Shown one piece after another: positions 8,980 through 16,378 of a stretch of 64,000 nucleotides of DNA. Each line of letters starts with the position of its first letter. Positions within the stretch are counted from its first letter, which is position 1. Both the position numbers and the translations under genes were made by a program. This DNA comes from Lachnospiraceae bacterium (GTDB lineage Bacteria; Bacillota; Clostridia; Lachnospirales; Lachnospiraceae). Location: assembly GCA_015056915.1 (NCBI GenBank), contig SVFK01000004.1, positions 1 through 64,000 of the forward strand, in the 5' to 3' direction. The notes under the pieces are model-generated. The model saw only the letters and a list, made by a program, of their open reading frames with translations, was not told where the DNA came from and searched no databases.

Positions 8980-9201
8980 TTAAGATAAGAAAATCTCGCA
9001 ATCAGCCTCCACCTTCTTGCAAGCCTTCACCACCTGCTTCATCACAGCCTGTTCGTCTGCACCTTCAGCAAATTCCACCTTCATCTTCTGGGTCATAAAA
9101 CTGACAGTTGCGTCACAAACACCCTCAACCTTTTTGGTCGCTTCTTCCATTTTTAATGCACAGTTTGCACAATCCACTTCAATTTTATAGGTCTTTTTCA
9201 T
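8980..9201 (-). CDS. Small heavy-metal-associated (HMA) domain protein
   Basis: 73 residues, a single ferredoxin-like HMA domain: MKKTYKIEVDCANCALKMEE, then VCDATVSFMTQKMKVEF. The metal ligands are the two Cys of DCANC. It ends 33 bp before the P-type ATPase start and is probably co-transcribed, delivering or sensing the metal for the pump. The ATG at 9201 has a strong GGAGG 8 bp upstream. The open frame extends to 9327, but that part has no SD and no clear similarity. Confidence 0.88.
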   Translation of the reverse strand: MKKTYKIEVDCANCALKMEEATKKVEGVCDATVSFMTQKMKVEFAEGADEQAVMKQVVKACKKVEADCEIFLS

Positions 9202-9689
9202 TGTATAATCCTCCACGATAGTTCTATTTTGTATTAATTCTTCTATTTCGGCAAAGAAGCTCTGACAAACTAAGAAACGCTGGTTCTCATATTCATATAA
9301 CATCACATGCTTCAAATTACCATTCAACAGATAGCACTTCCAAAATTCCTCTTTCTATACGCCCCAAATGCCCCCTAAAAACAATCTATAACAGCTAGAT
9401 ATATCAAACTCACATCTTCTATCTGCTGAAATGTGTCTATTTTCTATAATAAGCTTACAAAATCATGCGTATTTCTTCATATGGAGCATCTATATCCGAT
9501 GGAATTGATAATTCTATCCGTTCAAACACTGAAAATATCTCTCAAAACAGCATATATATCGCCTCAAAATATGTAATCTATCTGATAACCGTTTGCTCCA
9601 TTCCCTATTGCATTAGCTTATGCTAAAAGTATGCTTATTCTATATTGTTTCATATGAGCGCTTGTTCATATATTCATAATATCATCTTT
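9202..9689. other. 488-bp AT-rich intergenic region
   Basis: No gene of convincing quality was found on either strand. It should contain the promoter of the HMA/ATPase unit and the 3' end of the EamA transporter transcript, but no canonical -35/-10 pair, operator palindrome or terminator could be picked out by eye. Confidence 0.5.
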
Positions 9690-10571
9690 TTATGATTTGT
9701 CAACAGGGATTTTGATTTCATTCCACAGCGTAAAGCCGAGAATCAGCAGGCCGCCTATCACCTGCCATAAGGTCATAGTCTCATTCAACAGCAATACGGA
9801 TACAATAACCGCCACCAAGGGATCAATATAACTGAGGATGGCTGCCTTTTGTCCGGGAAGCTCCTTCAAGGAAGAAAAGTACAGACAGTAGGTAATACCG
9901 GTATGTACCAGTCCCACAATTAACAAGCAGGTCCAACCGATAGGCTGTAACACAGACAAATTAATGCCGCTTGTAAACAGCACATAGGGGAGAAGCACAA
10001 TCACTGCCGCAATAAACTGTAAAAAGGTTCTGTGAATACCCTCCACATTTTTGATAAACTTATTCATCAGTATAACTGTTGCATATAACACAGCTGCACC
10101 AAGACCAAACAGAATACCTACAAAATGGCTATTACTGCCACTCAAATCTCCGATTCCGGTAATGAGCACAATGCCTAATGTGGACATCAGGAAACAAATC
10201 CACTGCTTTACCGTCATTTTCTCACGGAATAAAATAGGACACACTATAGTAACAATCACCGGTGCAAAATAGTAGCTTAAGGTAGCCACTGAAACGGTAG
10301 TATATTTATATGCCTCAAACAGCAGTATCCAGTTAAAGCCCATTGCCACACCGGATATCAACAGTAACGGAAGTTCCTTCCTGATACTTTTGAAGGGAAT
10401 CTTCTGCTTGGACACAAGAAGATACAGACCTATCATAACAGATGCCATAACCGCTCTGTACAATGCCAGTTCACCCGAAGGCAAAGGGATATTACGCACA
10501 AATAATCCCAGTGTACCAAAGACAATCATGGAAATAATAAGCATGACTCTTGCACTTTTTAAACGACTCAT
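9690..10571 (-). CDS. EamA/DMT family membrane transporter
   Basis: 293 residues with ten predicted membrane segments in two homologous EamA halves. The first half has the conserved ALYRAVMASV stretch and the second ends SYIDPLVAVIVSVLLLNETMTLWQVIGG, the usual signature of drug/metabolite exporters of the DMT superfamily. The substrate cannot be told from sequence. The ATG at 10571 has AAGGAG 8 bp upstream. It is monocistronic, with a candidate promoter at 10637-10664. Confidence 0.9.
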   Translation of the reverse strand: MSRLKSARVMLIISMIVFGTLGLFVRNIPLPSGELALYRAVMASVMIGLYLLVSKQKIPFKSIRKELPLLLISGVAMGFNWILLFEAYKYTTVSVATLSYYFAPVIVTIVCPILFREKMTVKQWICFLMSTLGIVLITGIGDLSGSNSHFVGILFGLGAAVLYATVILMNKFIKNVEGIHRTFLQFIAAVIVLLPYVLFTSGINLSVLQPIGWTCLLIVGLVHTGITYCLYFSSLKELPGQKAAILSYIDPLVAVIVSVLLLNETMTLWQVIGGLLILGFTLWNEIKIPVDKS

Positions 10572-10636
10572 GATATAAGCTCCTTATCTCTTTTCATCAG
10601 GCTTGAGGAAAGCCATTGGGAAAGATTTTTATTTTT

Positions 10637-10664
10637 ATGGTATCATAAATAGCTTGTGTGTCAA
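10637..10664 (-). promoter_or_regulatory. Candidate promoter of the EamA transporter gene
   Basis: The minus strand has TTGACA (10659-10664) and, 16 bp on, TACCAT (10637-10642). The -35 box is perfect and the -10 box is weak. It is the best match upstream of the gene. Confidence 0.5.
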
Positions 10665-10680
10665 CTGAAAATTGACAGCA

Positions 10681-10708
10681 AAGAGGCTGCGCTATTGCGC
10701 AGCCTCTT
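10681..10708 (-). terminator. Hairpin overlapping the stop codon of the ABC permease gene
   Basis: A perfect 12-bp stem (AAGAGGCTGCGC at 10681-10692 with its complement at 10697-10708) and a 4-nt loop. The stem contains the last codons (EEAAQ) and the stop of the permease gene. A short U run follows on the minus strand. It probably terminates the GntR/ABC operon. Confidence 0.75.
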
Positions 10709-12881
10709 CCATATCCTGAATCAAAAATTCCGGCATAGAGTCTATATAAAATTGACAGCTTTCATATCTTTCCTGCCCGTCGATATAATAGGTTATATTG
10801 ACATCCACATTAGGTTCCATTGCCTCCATTTTAAAAGAATTTACCATTTGATTCGGCATCACGTTGGTAAGTATCAAAGCCACCTTCTCAGGATGCTCCT
10901 CTGCCGTATATTCCAACACAATCTCCTTGGTAAGGAGTCCGTCATAATCATTGACCTCCCGCGAATAGTCACAGATTCTAATGGAAACTACCTCCTCCGG
11001 TGTGATTTCATTTACTATATTGGCACCATATTCCTCCAACAACGCAATGGTCTGTGTAAAGGAGGGATAAATCTCATAGCCGTATTCCTCCCAATCATAT
11101 GTAAATCTTGAGGATTCATAATAGGAAACTGTTTCCATAACAGCATAAGTCTCCTCCAACCCTTCCTCCCTGGCATCCCTGTAAGCAAACGACAACTTCG
11201 CCACCGGATACTCATTTCTGATCTCATCAAAAGTCAATGTCAGCAATTCCTGCTGATAGGTCTCTATAAACCGCTCCATTTTCTCCTGAGGCAACGGAAT
11301 ATCCTCTGAATGGTAGCCATATTGTAGCAGAATACCAACATAATTGCGATCCGGATTCTCTGTAAGTATCGGATATGCACCCATCTTATATTCCATATCA
11401 TCATACATATCACTCACCCACTGCATAACCTGTTCGTCTGCAGTATTAATGTTATAGCTTCGGTATATCTCCCTGCCACTGTTCAACCGATATTTTACCA
11501 CAATACTACTAAAATTGTACTCCTTCTCCGAATCAGCGTCAAAACCTCTGGTCCGGGCCGGACGTGTTACCTCTGCTGCGTGCTCCAAAAGCCTTCTTAC
11601 ACTCTCATTATCTGTGATTGCCATATTACTCAGTCGGGATTCTCTTGAATTGCCATAACCGCCATAAACATTAACCAAATCGAGATAGGACACAGCATAG
11701 CTTTCTAACTTACTTTCCTTTGGAATATAGGTATCATATCCGAAAACATCAAAATGCAATACCCCGATAACAGCAAGCAGAAATACTCCGTTAAATACGA
11801 GTTGCAATGGATGCTTAAGCACCGCCTTCACATCCTTGCGATATATGATTTCCATCAAAGGACAACTGACGATAAATCCAAAGATACAGCCAAATACAAA
11901 CCAGCCTACTCCATTATTTCGGGTCATAACACTGTCAAAGAGATAACCGGATAAAATAGATACCGGAAATACTACCATCAGCTTAGCAACCGGTTCCGTA
12001 ATAGCAAATATCATCGTCCTGCCTGCCGCCTCTGTAGGACGTTTCTTGTACAAGAATAATGCTATTGCCGTACAGAAAACAGCCATTACAAGCAGCTTGA
12101 CATAATAAACCAGTCCATCCCCATACATCAGGTATTTTCCGGTGCTGCTCTCCAAAGCATATACCATATTCGTTATCAGATGAATCGGTGTAAATGCCGG
12201 AACACCGGTTAAGGAATCCACTTCATAATAGGTCACGAGAAACTTATACATCAGTTCTGATTTCAGCAAGACTACTACCAAACTGTAAGTAAGCAATATC
12301 GCACTGCCCAATACACTGATAATCGTATTGCCTGTTAAGCATACCGCTACCAATATCACGGCATAGCATACCAGATAAATCAGCAACTGCACCAATACAT
12401 AACACAAAGCCTGCCCCAGCACTGCACCGCTCAACATACCGTTTGCAGCACAGATTCCAAGACAAATTATTACGTGAAGTAACAGCGGAACAATATAATA
12501 CAGGATGCCGTAGATATATTGCTGCAGGAATAACCGCTCTCTCTTAATGGGCAGACTATGATATACGTCCAGTTTCTTGGCAGAATGCAGGAATGCAAAG
12601 CCGCTTAGCCCACTCACTGCTGCCACCGCAATCGTTAAAACCAGACTTCCTACATTCGGCGCCCAGAAATTATTCAGCAAAAAGTCATGGGCTCTCTCTG
12701 CAAAAAAGCTTGCCTGAAGCATTTCCGTCTGCCTTGTGGCACGGCTCCACAGAGCCTCAAACTCCGATATCAGCACTATCTCCATGGTTAAAAAGCTTAT
12801 GATAAAGAAGAGAACCGGCAGCCAGATTCTTTGCTCCAGATCATATTTCATACGTTTAAAAAATGAGTTTCTTGACATCAT
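10692..12881 (-). CDS. ABC transporter permease, large, with extracytoplasmic C-terminal part (DUF6449-like)
   Basis: 729 residues. The N-terminal half has about ten hydrophobic segments (for example VLFFIISFLTMEIVLIS and VGWFVFGCIFGFIVS). The C-terminal 350 residues are soluble, rich in Tyr, Glu and Asp, and probably lie outside the cell. It forms the third gene of a GntR-ATPase-permease operon like ytrA-ytrB-ytrC/D, though it is much longer than Bacillus permeases. The start at 12881 lies within the end of the ATPase gene, with GGAGGTGG 9 bp upstream. Such operons respond to cell-wall-active peptides in other Firmicutes; the substrate here is unknown. Confidence 0.8.
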   Translation of the reverse strand: MMSRNSFFKRMKYDLEQRIWLPVLFFIISFLTMEIVLISEFEALWSRATRQTEMLQASFFAERAHDFLLNNFWAPNVGSLVLTIAVAAVSGLSGFAFLHSAKKLDVYHSLPIKRERLFLQQYIYGILYYIVPLLLHVIICLGICAANGMLSGAVLGQALCYVLVQLLIYLVCYAVILVAVCLTGNTIISVLGSAILLTYSLVVVLLKSELMYKFLVTYYEVDSLTGVPAFTPIHLITNMVYALESSTGKYLMYGDGLVYYVKLLVMAVFCTAIALFLYKKRPTEAAGRTMIFAITEPVAKLMVVFPVSILSGYLFDSVMTRNNGVGWFVFGCIFGFIVSCPLMEIIYRKDVKAVLKHPLQLVFNGVFLLAVIGVLHFDVFGYDTYIPKESKLESYAVSYLDLVNVYGGYGNSRESRLSNMAITDNESVRRLLEHAAEVTRPARTRGFDADSEKEYNFSSIVVKYRLNSGREIYRSYNINTADEQVMQWVSDMYDDMEYKMGAYPILTENPDRNYVGILLQYGYHSEDIPLPQEKMERFIETYQQELLTLTFDEIRNEYPVAKLSFAYRDAREEGLEETYAVMETVSYYESSRFTYDWEEYGYEIYPSFTQTIALLEEYGANIVNEITPEEVVSIRICDYSREVNDYDGLLTKEIVLEYTAEEHPEKVALILTNVMPNQMVNSFKMEAMEPNVDVNITYYIDGQERYESCQFYIDSMPEFLIQDMEEAAQ

Positions 12882-13758
12882 AGCCTACCACCTCCGTTTC
12901 GCTGATAAAGATTTCTTCAAGTGATAAAGGTAATACCTCTGCAAAAAGCGGTGAAAAGGTATTAATCACATTCATAATATCCTCCTTCTTGCCTCTTACA
13001 GTCAACAAATTCAATCTGCCGCGCTTCTCAGCCTTTACAAGATTCAGTGCACTGATTGCAGCCCTTTCCAAATCCTCATTTTCAAAGACACACTGAATCG
13101 TATGAATATTCAGCTTCATTTCCTCCAAATCCTTCTGCATCAACACACCGCCCTTGTGAAGCAAGCCCACATGATCACAGATGTCTTCCAATTCCCGCAG
13201 GTTATGAGATGCCACCACCGGGGTAAAATCTCTTTCACTCAATTCCCCTGCAAAAATACTTTTAACTGTCTGCCGCATTACAGGGTCCAGACCGTCAAAG
13301 GTCTCATCACAAAACAGATATTTGGTATTGGCGCAAATCCCTAACAATACAGACAGCTGCTTCTTCATACCCTTGGAAAAGGTATGAATCTTGCGCTTAG
13401 GATTTAAGCCAAATTTTTCAACCAGTGTCAGGAACCTTTCACGGTTAAACTCCGGATAATAATTCTGATAAAAGCCCATCATGGAAATCGGTGTTGCATT
13501 GGGCAGATAAAACTGATCGTCTGATATATAAAAAATATTCTGCTTCATCTCCGGATTCTCATAGATGGATACATCATCCACCAAAAGACTTCCTTCGTCC
13601 GGCTTCAGAACACCGCATGCCATGCGCAGAAAGGTACTTTTGCCTGCTCCGTTCGTACCAATCAGACCAAACACCTCTCCCTTTTTAATAGTAACCGAAA
13701 CATCCTTCAAGGCTTCCACATCGCCAAATTTTTTATGTAAATGAGTCGCAACAATCAT
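12856..13758 (-). CDS. ABC transporter ATP-binding protein (YtrB-like)
   Basis: About 300 residues with a full nucleotide-binding domain: Walker A GTNGAGKSTF, signature FSKGMKKQ (a variant of LSGGQ), Walker B YLFCDETFDGLDP and the His switch VVASHNLRELED. A C-terminal extension follows, as in YtrB/BcrA-like proteins. It sits between the GntR regulator and the permease gene and overlaps the latter by 26 bp, so they work together. The ATG at 13758 has GGGTGA 6 bp upstream and lies directly after the gntR stop; a GTG at 13767 is the alternative. Confidence 0.9.
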   Translation of the reverse strand: MIVATHLHKKFGDVEALKDVSVTIKKGEVFGLIGTNGAGKSTFLRMACGVLKPDEGSLLVDDVSIYENPEMKQNIFYISDDQFYLPNATPISMMGFYQNYYPEFNRERFLTLVEKFGLNPKRKIHTFSKGMKKQLSVLLGICANTKYLFCDETFDGLDPVMRQTVKSIFAGELSERDFTPVVASHNLRELEDICDHVGLLHKGGVLMQKDLEEMKLNIHTIQCVFENEDLERAAISALNLVKAEKRGRLNLLTVRGKKEDIMNVINTFSPLFAEVLPLSLEEIFISETEVVGYDVKKLIF

Positions 13759-13759
13759 A

Positions 13760-14134
13760 TTAGTCACCCTGCCTTTCCCCTATTGTCATCTTCAGAATAT
13801 CTGCAAGCTCCTGCCCGGAAAGTCCTGCCTCCAGTGCCCTTTTGGCACACGCCGAGAATTCTTCCATAATTTCCTTACGTCTGGAGGCGACCGCATCCTG
13901 TGTATCGCTTACAAAGCTTCCCTTACCCTGCATGCTGTAGATATAACCACTTCGCTCCAGCTCCTGATAGGCACGCTGTATAGTGTTGGGATTCAGCGAC
14001 AGCTCCATCGCCAGACTTCTCACCGAAGGCATCGCATCACCCGGCTGCAATGCACCGCATAGTATCATCTGTTGAAACCGCTCCACTACCTGTTCATAAA
14101 TCGGTCTTCTGTCCTTGTAATCAATCAGGATCAT
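13760..14134 (-). CDS. GntR-family regulator, YtrA subfamily
   Basis: 124 residues. The N-terminal winged helix-turn-helix shows RRPIYEQVVERFQQMI, PSVRSLAMELSLNPNTIQRAYQELERSGYIYS and GKGSFVS, typical of GntR proteins. The C-terminal part is only about 50 residues, which is the mark of the YtrA subfamily that has no large effector domain. It is first in the operon with the ABC ATPase and permease. The perfect palindrome at 14153-14177 over the transcription start is its probable operator. The ATG at 14134 has AAGGAG at 8 bp. Confidence 0.93.
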   Translation of the reverse strand: MILIDYKDRRPIYEQVVERFQQMILCGALQPGDAMPSVRSLAMELSLNPNTIQRAYQELERSGYIYSMQGKGSFVSDTQDAVASRRKEIMEEFSACAKRALEAGLSGQELADILKMTIGERQGD

Positions 14135-14152
14135 TCCATTTCTCCTTTCTTA

Positions 14153-14177
14153 ACTGTATTAATACGATTAATACAGT
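14153..14177. promoter_or_regulatory. GntR (YtrA-type) operator palindrome
   Basis: Perfect 11-bp half-sites ACTGTATTAAT and ATTAATACAGT flank the central triplet ACG. The outer A/T pair extends the dyad by one base. It resembles known YtrA-subfamily sites (GTGTATTA..TAATACAC). It begins three bases past the -10 box and covers the expected start of transcription, so binding would repress the operon. Confidence 0.85.
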
Positions 14178-14180
14178 TTG

Positions 14181-14209
14181 ATTATATAATAATACGGTGG
14201 CCGTGTCAA
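14181..14209 (-). promoter_or_regulatory. Sigma-A promoter of the GntR/ABC operon
   Basis: On the minus strand TTGACA (14204-14209), a 17-bp spacer and TATAAT (14181-14186), both perfect. The -35 box lies in the loop of the hairpin at 14195-14216. Confidence 0.88.
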
Positions 14210-14216
14210 GCCACCG
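14195..14216 (-). terminator. Hairpin after the DUF3791 gene, overlapping the next -35 box
   Basis: CGGTGGC (14195-14201) pairs with GCCACCG (14210-14216). It lies 13 bp past the stop of the DUF3791 gene, with an A-run before it and a weak T-rich stretch after it on the minus strand. It may end the toxin-antitoxin candidate transcript, although it shares bases with the promoter of the GntR operon. Confidence 0.5.
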
Positions 14217-14229
14217 TTTTCTCGCCGGA

Positions 14230-14442
14230 TTAAACCAAAGAAACCCGCCTCGCTTCAATGTACAAATCAATATCCTCCACAATATAATTGACACCGGTTG
14301 TATGCAAAGCTTCAAAACACGAATAAATATAGTCCCACACCTGATAGCGACTAAAAAGCTCTGCCACCTGCTTGCCATTTAACTTCTTTGCCGATTTATA
14401 GTGTTCTGTGCAATAAATCATAAAATTACCCTGCCGACTCAT
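14230..14442 (-). CDS. DUF3791 domain protein
   Basis: 70 residues that match the DUF3791 pattern along nearly their whole length: FMIYCTEHYKSAKKLNGKQVAELF, then the invariant-like CFEALHTTGVNYIVEDIDLYI. It is the last of three tightly packed genes; its start is 2 bp after the preceding stop. DUF3791 genes are commonly found beside DUF3990 genes, and the pair is read here as a toxin-antitoxin-like module. Biochemical function is not known to me. Confidence 0.85.
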   Translation of the reverse strand: MSRQGNFMIYCTEHYKSAKKLNGKQVAELFSRYQVWDYIYSCFEALHTTGVNYIVEDIDLYIEARRVSLV

Positions 14443-14444
14443 AC

Positions 14445-14681
14445 CTAGCCCTCCGGAAATGTGATATTGCCTGTTTTTACCTCTTCATCATACATATTAA
14501 AAAGAGTTAACGGACTCAGATGCCATAACTTTGTATCCTCTTCCTCTAGTAAAGAGTATACTCTCGATTCATAAAATTTCTTTGATGCCGCCACTTCATC
14601 CATCTCTTGATTTTCAACAATTAAACCGATAACCTTTGGAACTATAAGTACAAGCATCGCTTCAAACTTTTTCTGTTCCAT
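14445..14681 (-). CDS. Small protein of the DUF3990/DUF3791 module
   Basis: 78 residues, largely helical: an N-terminal hydrophobic helix (EAMLVLIVPKVIGLIVE), then ASKKFYESRVYSLLEEEDTKLWHLSPLTLFNMYDEE. Its start overlaps the stop of the DUF3990 gene as TAATG, which implies translational coupling. Small proteins with the LWHLSP signature recur beside DUF3990. I infer it to be a partner or antitoxin, without direct evidence. Confidence 0.75.
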   Translation of the reverse strand: MEQKKFEAMLVLIVPKVIGLIVENQEMDEVAASKKFYESRVYSLLEEEDTKLWHLSPLTLFNMYDEEVKTGNITFPEG

Positions 14682-15178
14682 TAGAATTCCTCCTCCGGTA
14701 CTGTTCCACAGAATTTCAAATAACTTAGTGCTTTTGTAGAAGTAAGAACCAATTGATTATACAGTTTTTTTATCTTCAATGCTTCAATCGTTTGTTCTTT
14801 TGTAAGCACTCCGGCTGTATAAAGAGTAAATGTGGTATATACATCATCGTTAGCAACAGGACCATATATAAAATCGTATGATTCTCCATTATAATTTCCT
14901 GCCCTGTTTTCAGATACAAAATCTAACCAGTCTTCATTTGGTGTATCAAATCGCAAAACGGAACAATGCTCAAAAGCCTTTGTCTCATCTATTTCGTAAA
15001 TGCTGACCGTCGGTACGCCTTCCTTACGTCTCTTAGTTACTTTGTCTGCAAAACCTATTGCCTGTATTTTATTCGTTGTTGTATAAAATCCATATCCAAA
15101 ATCAAGAAAACGATTCTGTACTACTAATTTAGGCTCTGATACAGTCAAATTACTACCATGATATAAAATCATATTCAT
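14681..15178 (-). CDS. DUF3990 domain protein, predicted ADP-ribosyltransferase-like toxin
   Basis: About 165 residues. Motifs: LYHGSN at the N-terminus, [19 protein letters not shown] near residue 30, and [13 protein letters not shown] near 110. They fit the DUF3990 family. The spaced His and Tyr resemble the H-Y-(E/D/Q) set of ADP-ribosyltransferase folds, so a toxin that modifies a cell target is a fair inference but not proven. It is first in a three-gene unit with the two small downstream genes. Among several start codons (GTG 15187, ATG 15184, 15178, 15172), 15178 has GGGTG at the best spacing. Confidence 0.8.
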   Translation of the reverse strand: MNMILYHGSNLTVSEPKLVVQNRFLDFGYGFYTTTNKIQAIGFADKVTKRRKEGVPTVSIYEIDETKAFEHCSVLRFDTPNEDWLDFVSENRAGNYNGESYDFIYGPVANDDVYTTFTLYTAGVLTKEQTIEALKIKKLYNQLVLTSTKALSYLKFCGTVPEEEF

Positions 15179-15416
15179 ACTCATCACCCATTTATATTAT
15201 ACCCAACTTTTTGTCTAATATCAACGTTCTGTTGTGTATTTTGCACCATCTTTGTCATTAATCCACCCCACAACTTTACATCAACTTACAATACTTCTCC
15301 CCAAACCCTCAAATCAAAAAACCTTGAAAATCCTATGATTCCCAAGGGGTCATCACATATCTCTCCAGCCACCGAATATGAGTTAATGTTTTATTAAATA
15401 TGTCCGTTTTGATACA

Positions 15417-15770
15417 TTACTCCAAAATCTTCTTATAGTAATGATTTTCACACAGCATTGATTTGAGAGAGTCTATTTTGCATTCGCATAGTCTTTCGCA
15501 CAGTGCATGGACCTCAGCATTTTCAAAATCATATACCTCAAATCTCTTTATTCCGTCTTCTAAATGAAATAGAAACACAACCTTGTCACCGGCAAGGTAT
15601 TCGTTCCAGTATCCGATTTCAAGATGCTTGGTTATGAAAGCTTCCCAAACAGAAGCTTTATCATCCGGGAATGATACGGTATAATTCTCACCATCGTTAT
15701 TAATCACAAAGCCCTGCTTTTTCAAGTCTAAAATAGAATTATCCGTTCCCATTACATATGAATAATACAT
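15417..15770 (-). CDS. Hypothetical protein
   Basis: 117 residues, not recognised. It is acidic and soluble with no signal or membrane segment. A beta-rich first half (FVINNDGENYTVSFPDD) is followed by a Cys- and Leu-rich helical end (ALCERLCECKIDSLKSMLCE). The ATG at 15770 has a strong GGAGGT. It lies alone between the DUF3990 module and a broken methyltransferase. It may be an immunity-type protein, but nothing in it proves this. Confidence 0.65.
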   Translation of the reverse strand: MYYSYVMGTDNSILDLKKQGFVINNDGENYTVSFPDDKASVWEAFITKHLEIGYWNEYLAGDKVVFLFHLEDGIKRFEVYDFENAEVHALCERLCECKIDSLKSMLCENHYYKKILE

Positions 15771-15802
15771 CCTGATACCTCCATCCAGTTAGCAACCTGA
15801 CA

Positions 15803-16350
15803 CTAAAGCTTCCTTGCTTTTATACAAAATGAAATCGGAAGCATTTTTGCCTTCTTTGCCTTATCTGTGATATCTCCGCTTGCCTGCATGGTCGCTTCGT
15901 CTGTCTGCTCAATCATCTGTTCCACCGCAAAGCCTGCTTGTGCCAAGGCATTGATATAGGTGGAGATTTTTCTGTTGCACAATACGATTTCACTGTCATG
16001 AACCGGCATTTTGAAATAGGATTCATCAAAATAGCTTTTTTGAAATAGCAGGGAATCATTTTCTCCTAACACATCTTTTCTTTCCTCGCAGGACCATCCC
16101 ACACAGTAGTGCAGGGTATGATGCCAACTGAAAATAAAAGTACCATTCTTTTTCAGATAAGAAGCAATTCTGTGAAAGGTTCCTTGCAAATCTCCAACAG
16201 CTTTTTGCCGGAAACATCACCAAACAAATGCAACTCCTCCTCTGTAGGAAAATGCACTCCCAAGGTAGGAAGTGCAGTAGTTCCAAACCACAAATCTGCG
16301 TGGTCATTCCAGTATGCTTGATTGGTTTGCATGATCTTATCTGTTTGCAT
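15803..16350 (-). pseudogene. Class I SAM-dependent methyltransferase, internally deleted and frameshifted
   Basis: The 5' part (from 16350) encodes QAYWNDHADLWFGTTALPTLGVHFPTEEE and reaches GKKLLEI, the start of SAM motif I. The GCGSG part and roughly 100 further residues are missing. The sequence then resumes in another frame at about 16189 with LQGTFHRIASYLKKNGTFIFSWHH and continues to 15803 as the C-terminal half of the same family. The joint lies near 16185-16190. The SAM-binding core is absent, so no activity is expected. Confidence 0.82.
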
Positions 16351-16378
16351 GGTTAATTCCTTTCATCCAGCCACCGAA

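Noticed and set aside
9202..9327. N-terminal extension of the HMA gene as an ArsR-type remnant
   Set aside because: The 42 extra residues have no clear helix-turn-helix or metal motif, and the SD supports the start at 9201.
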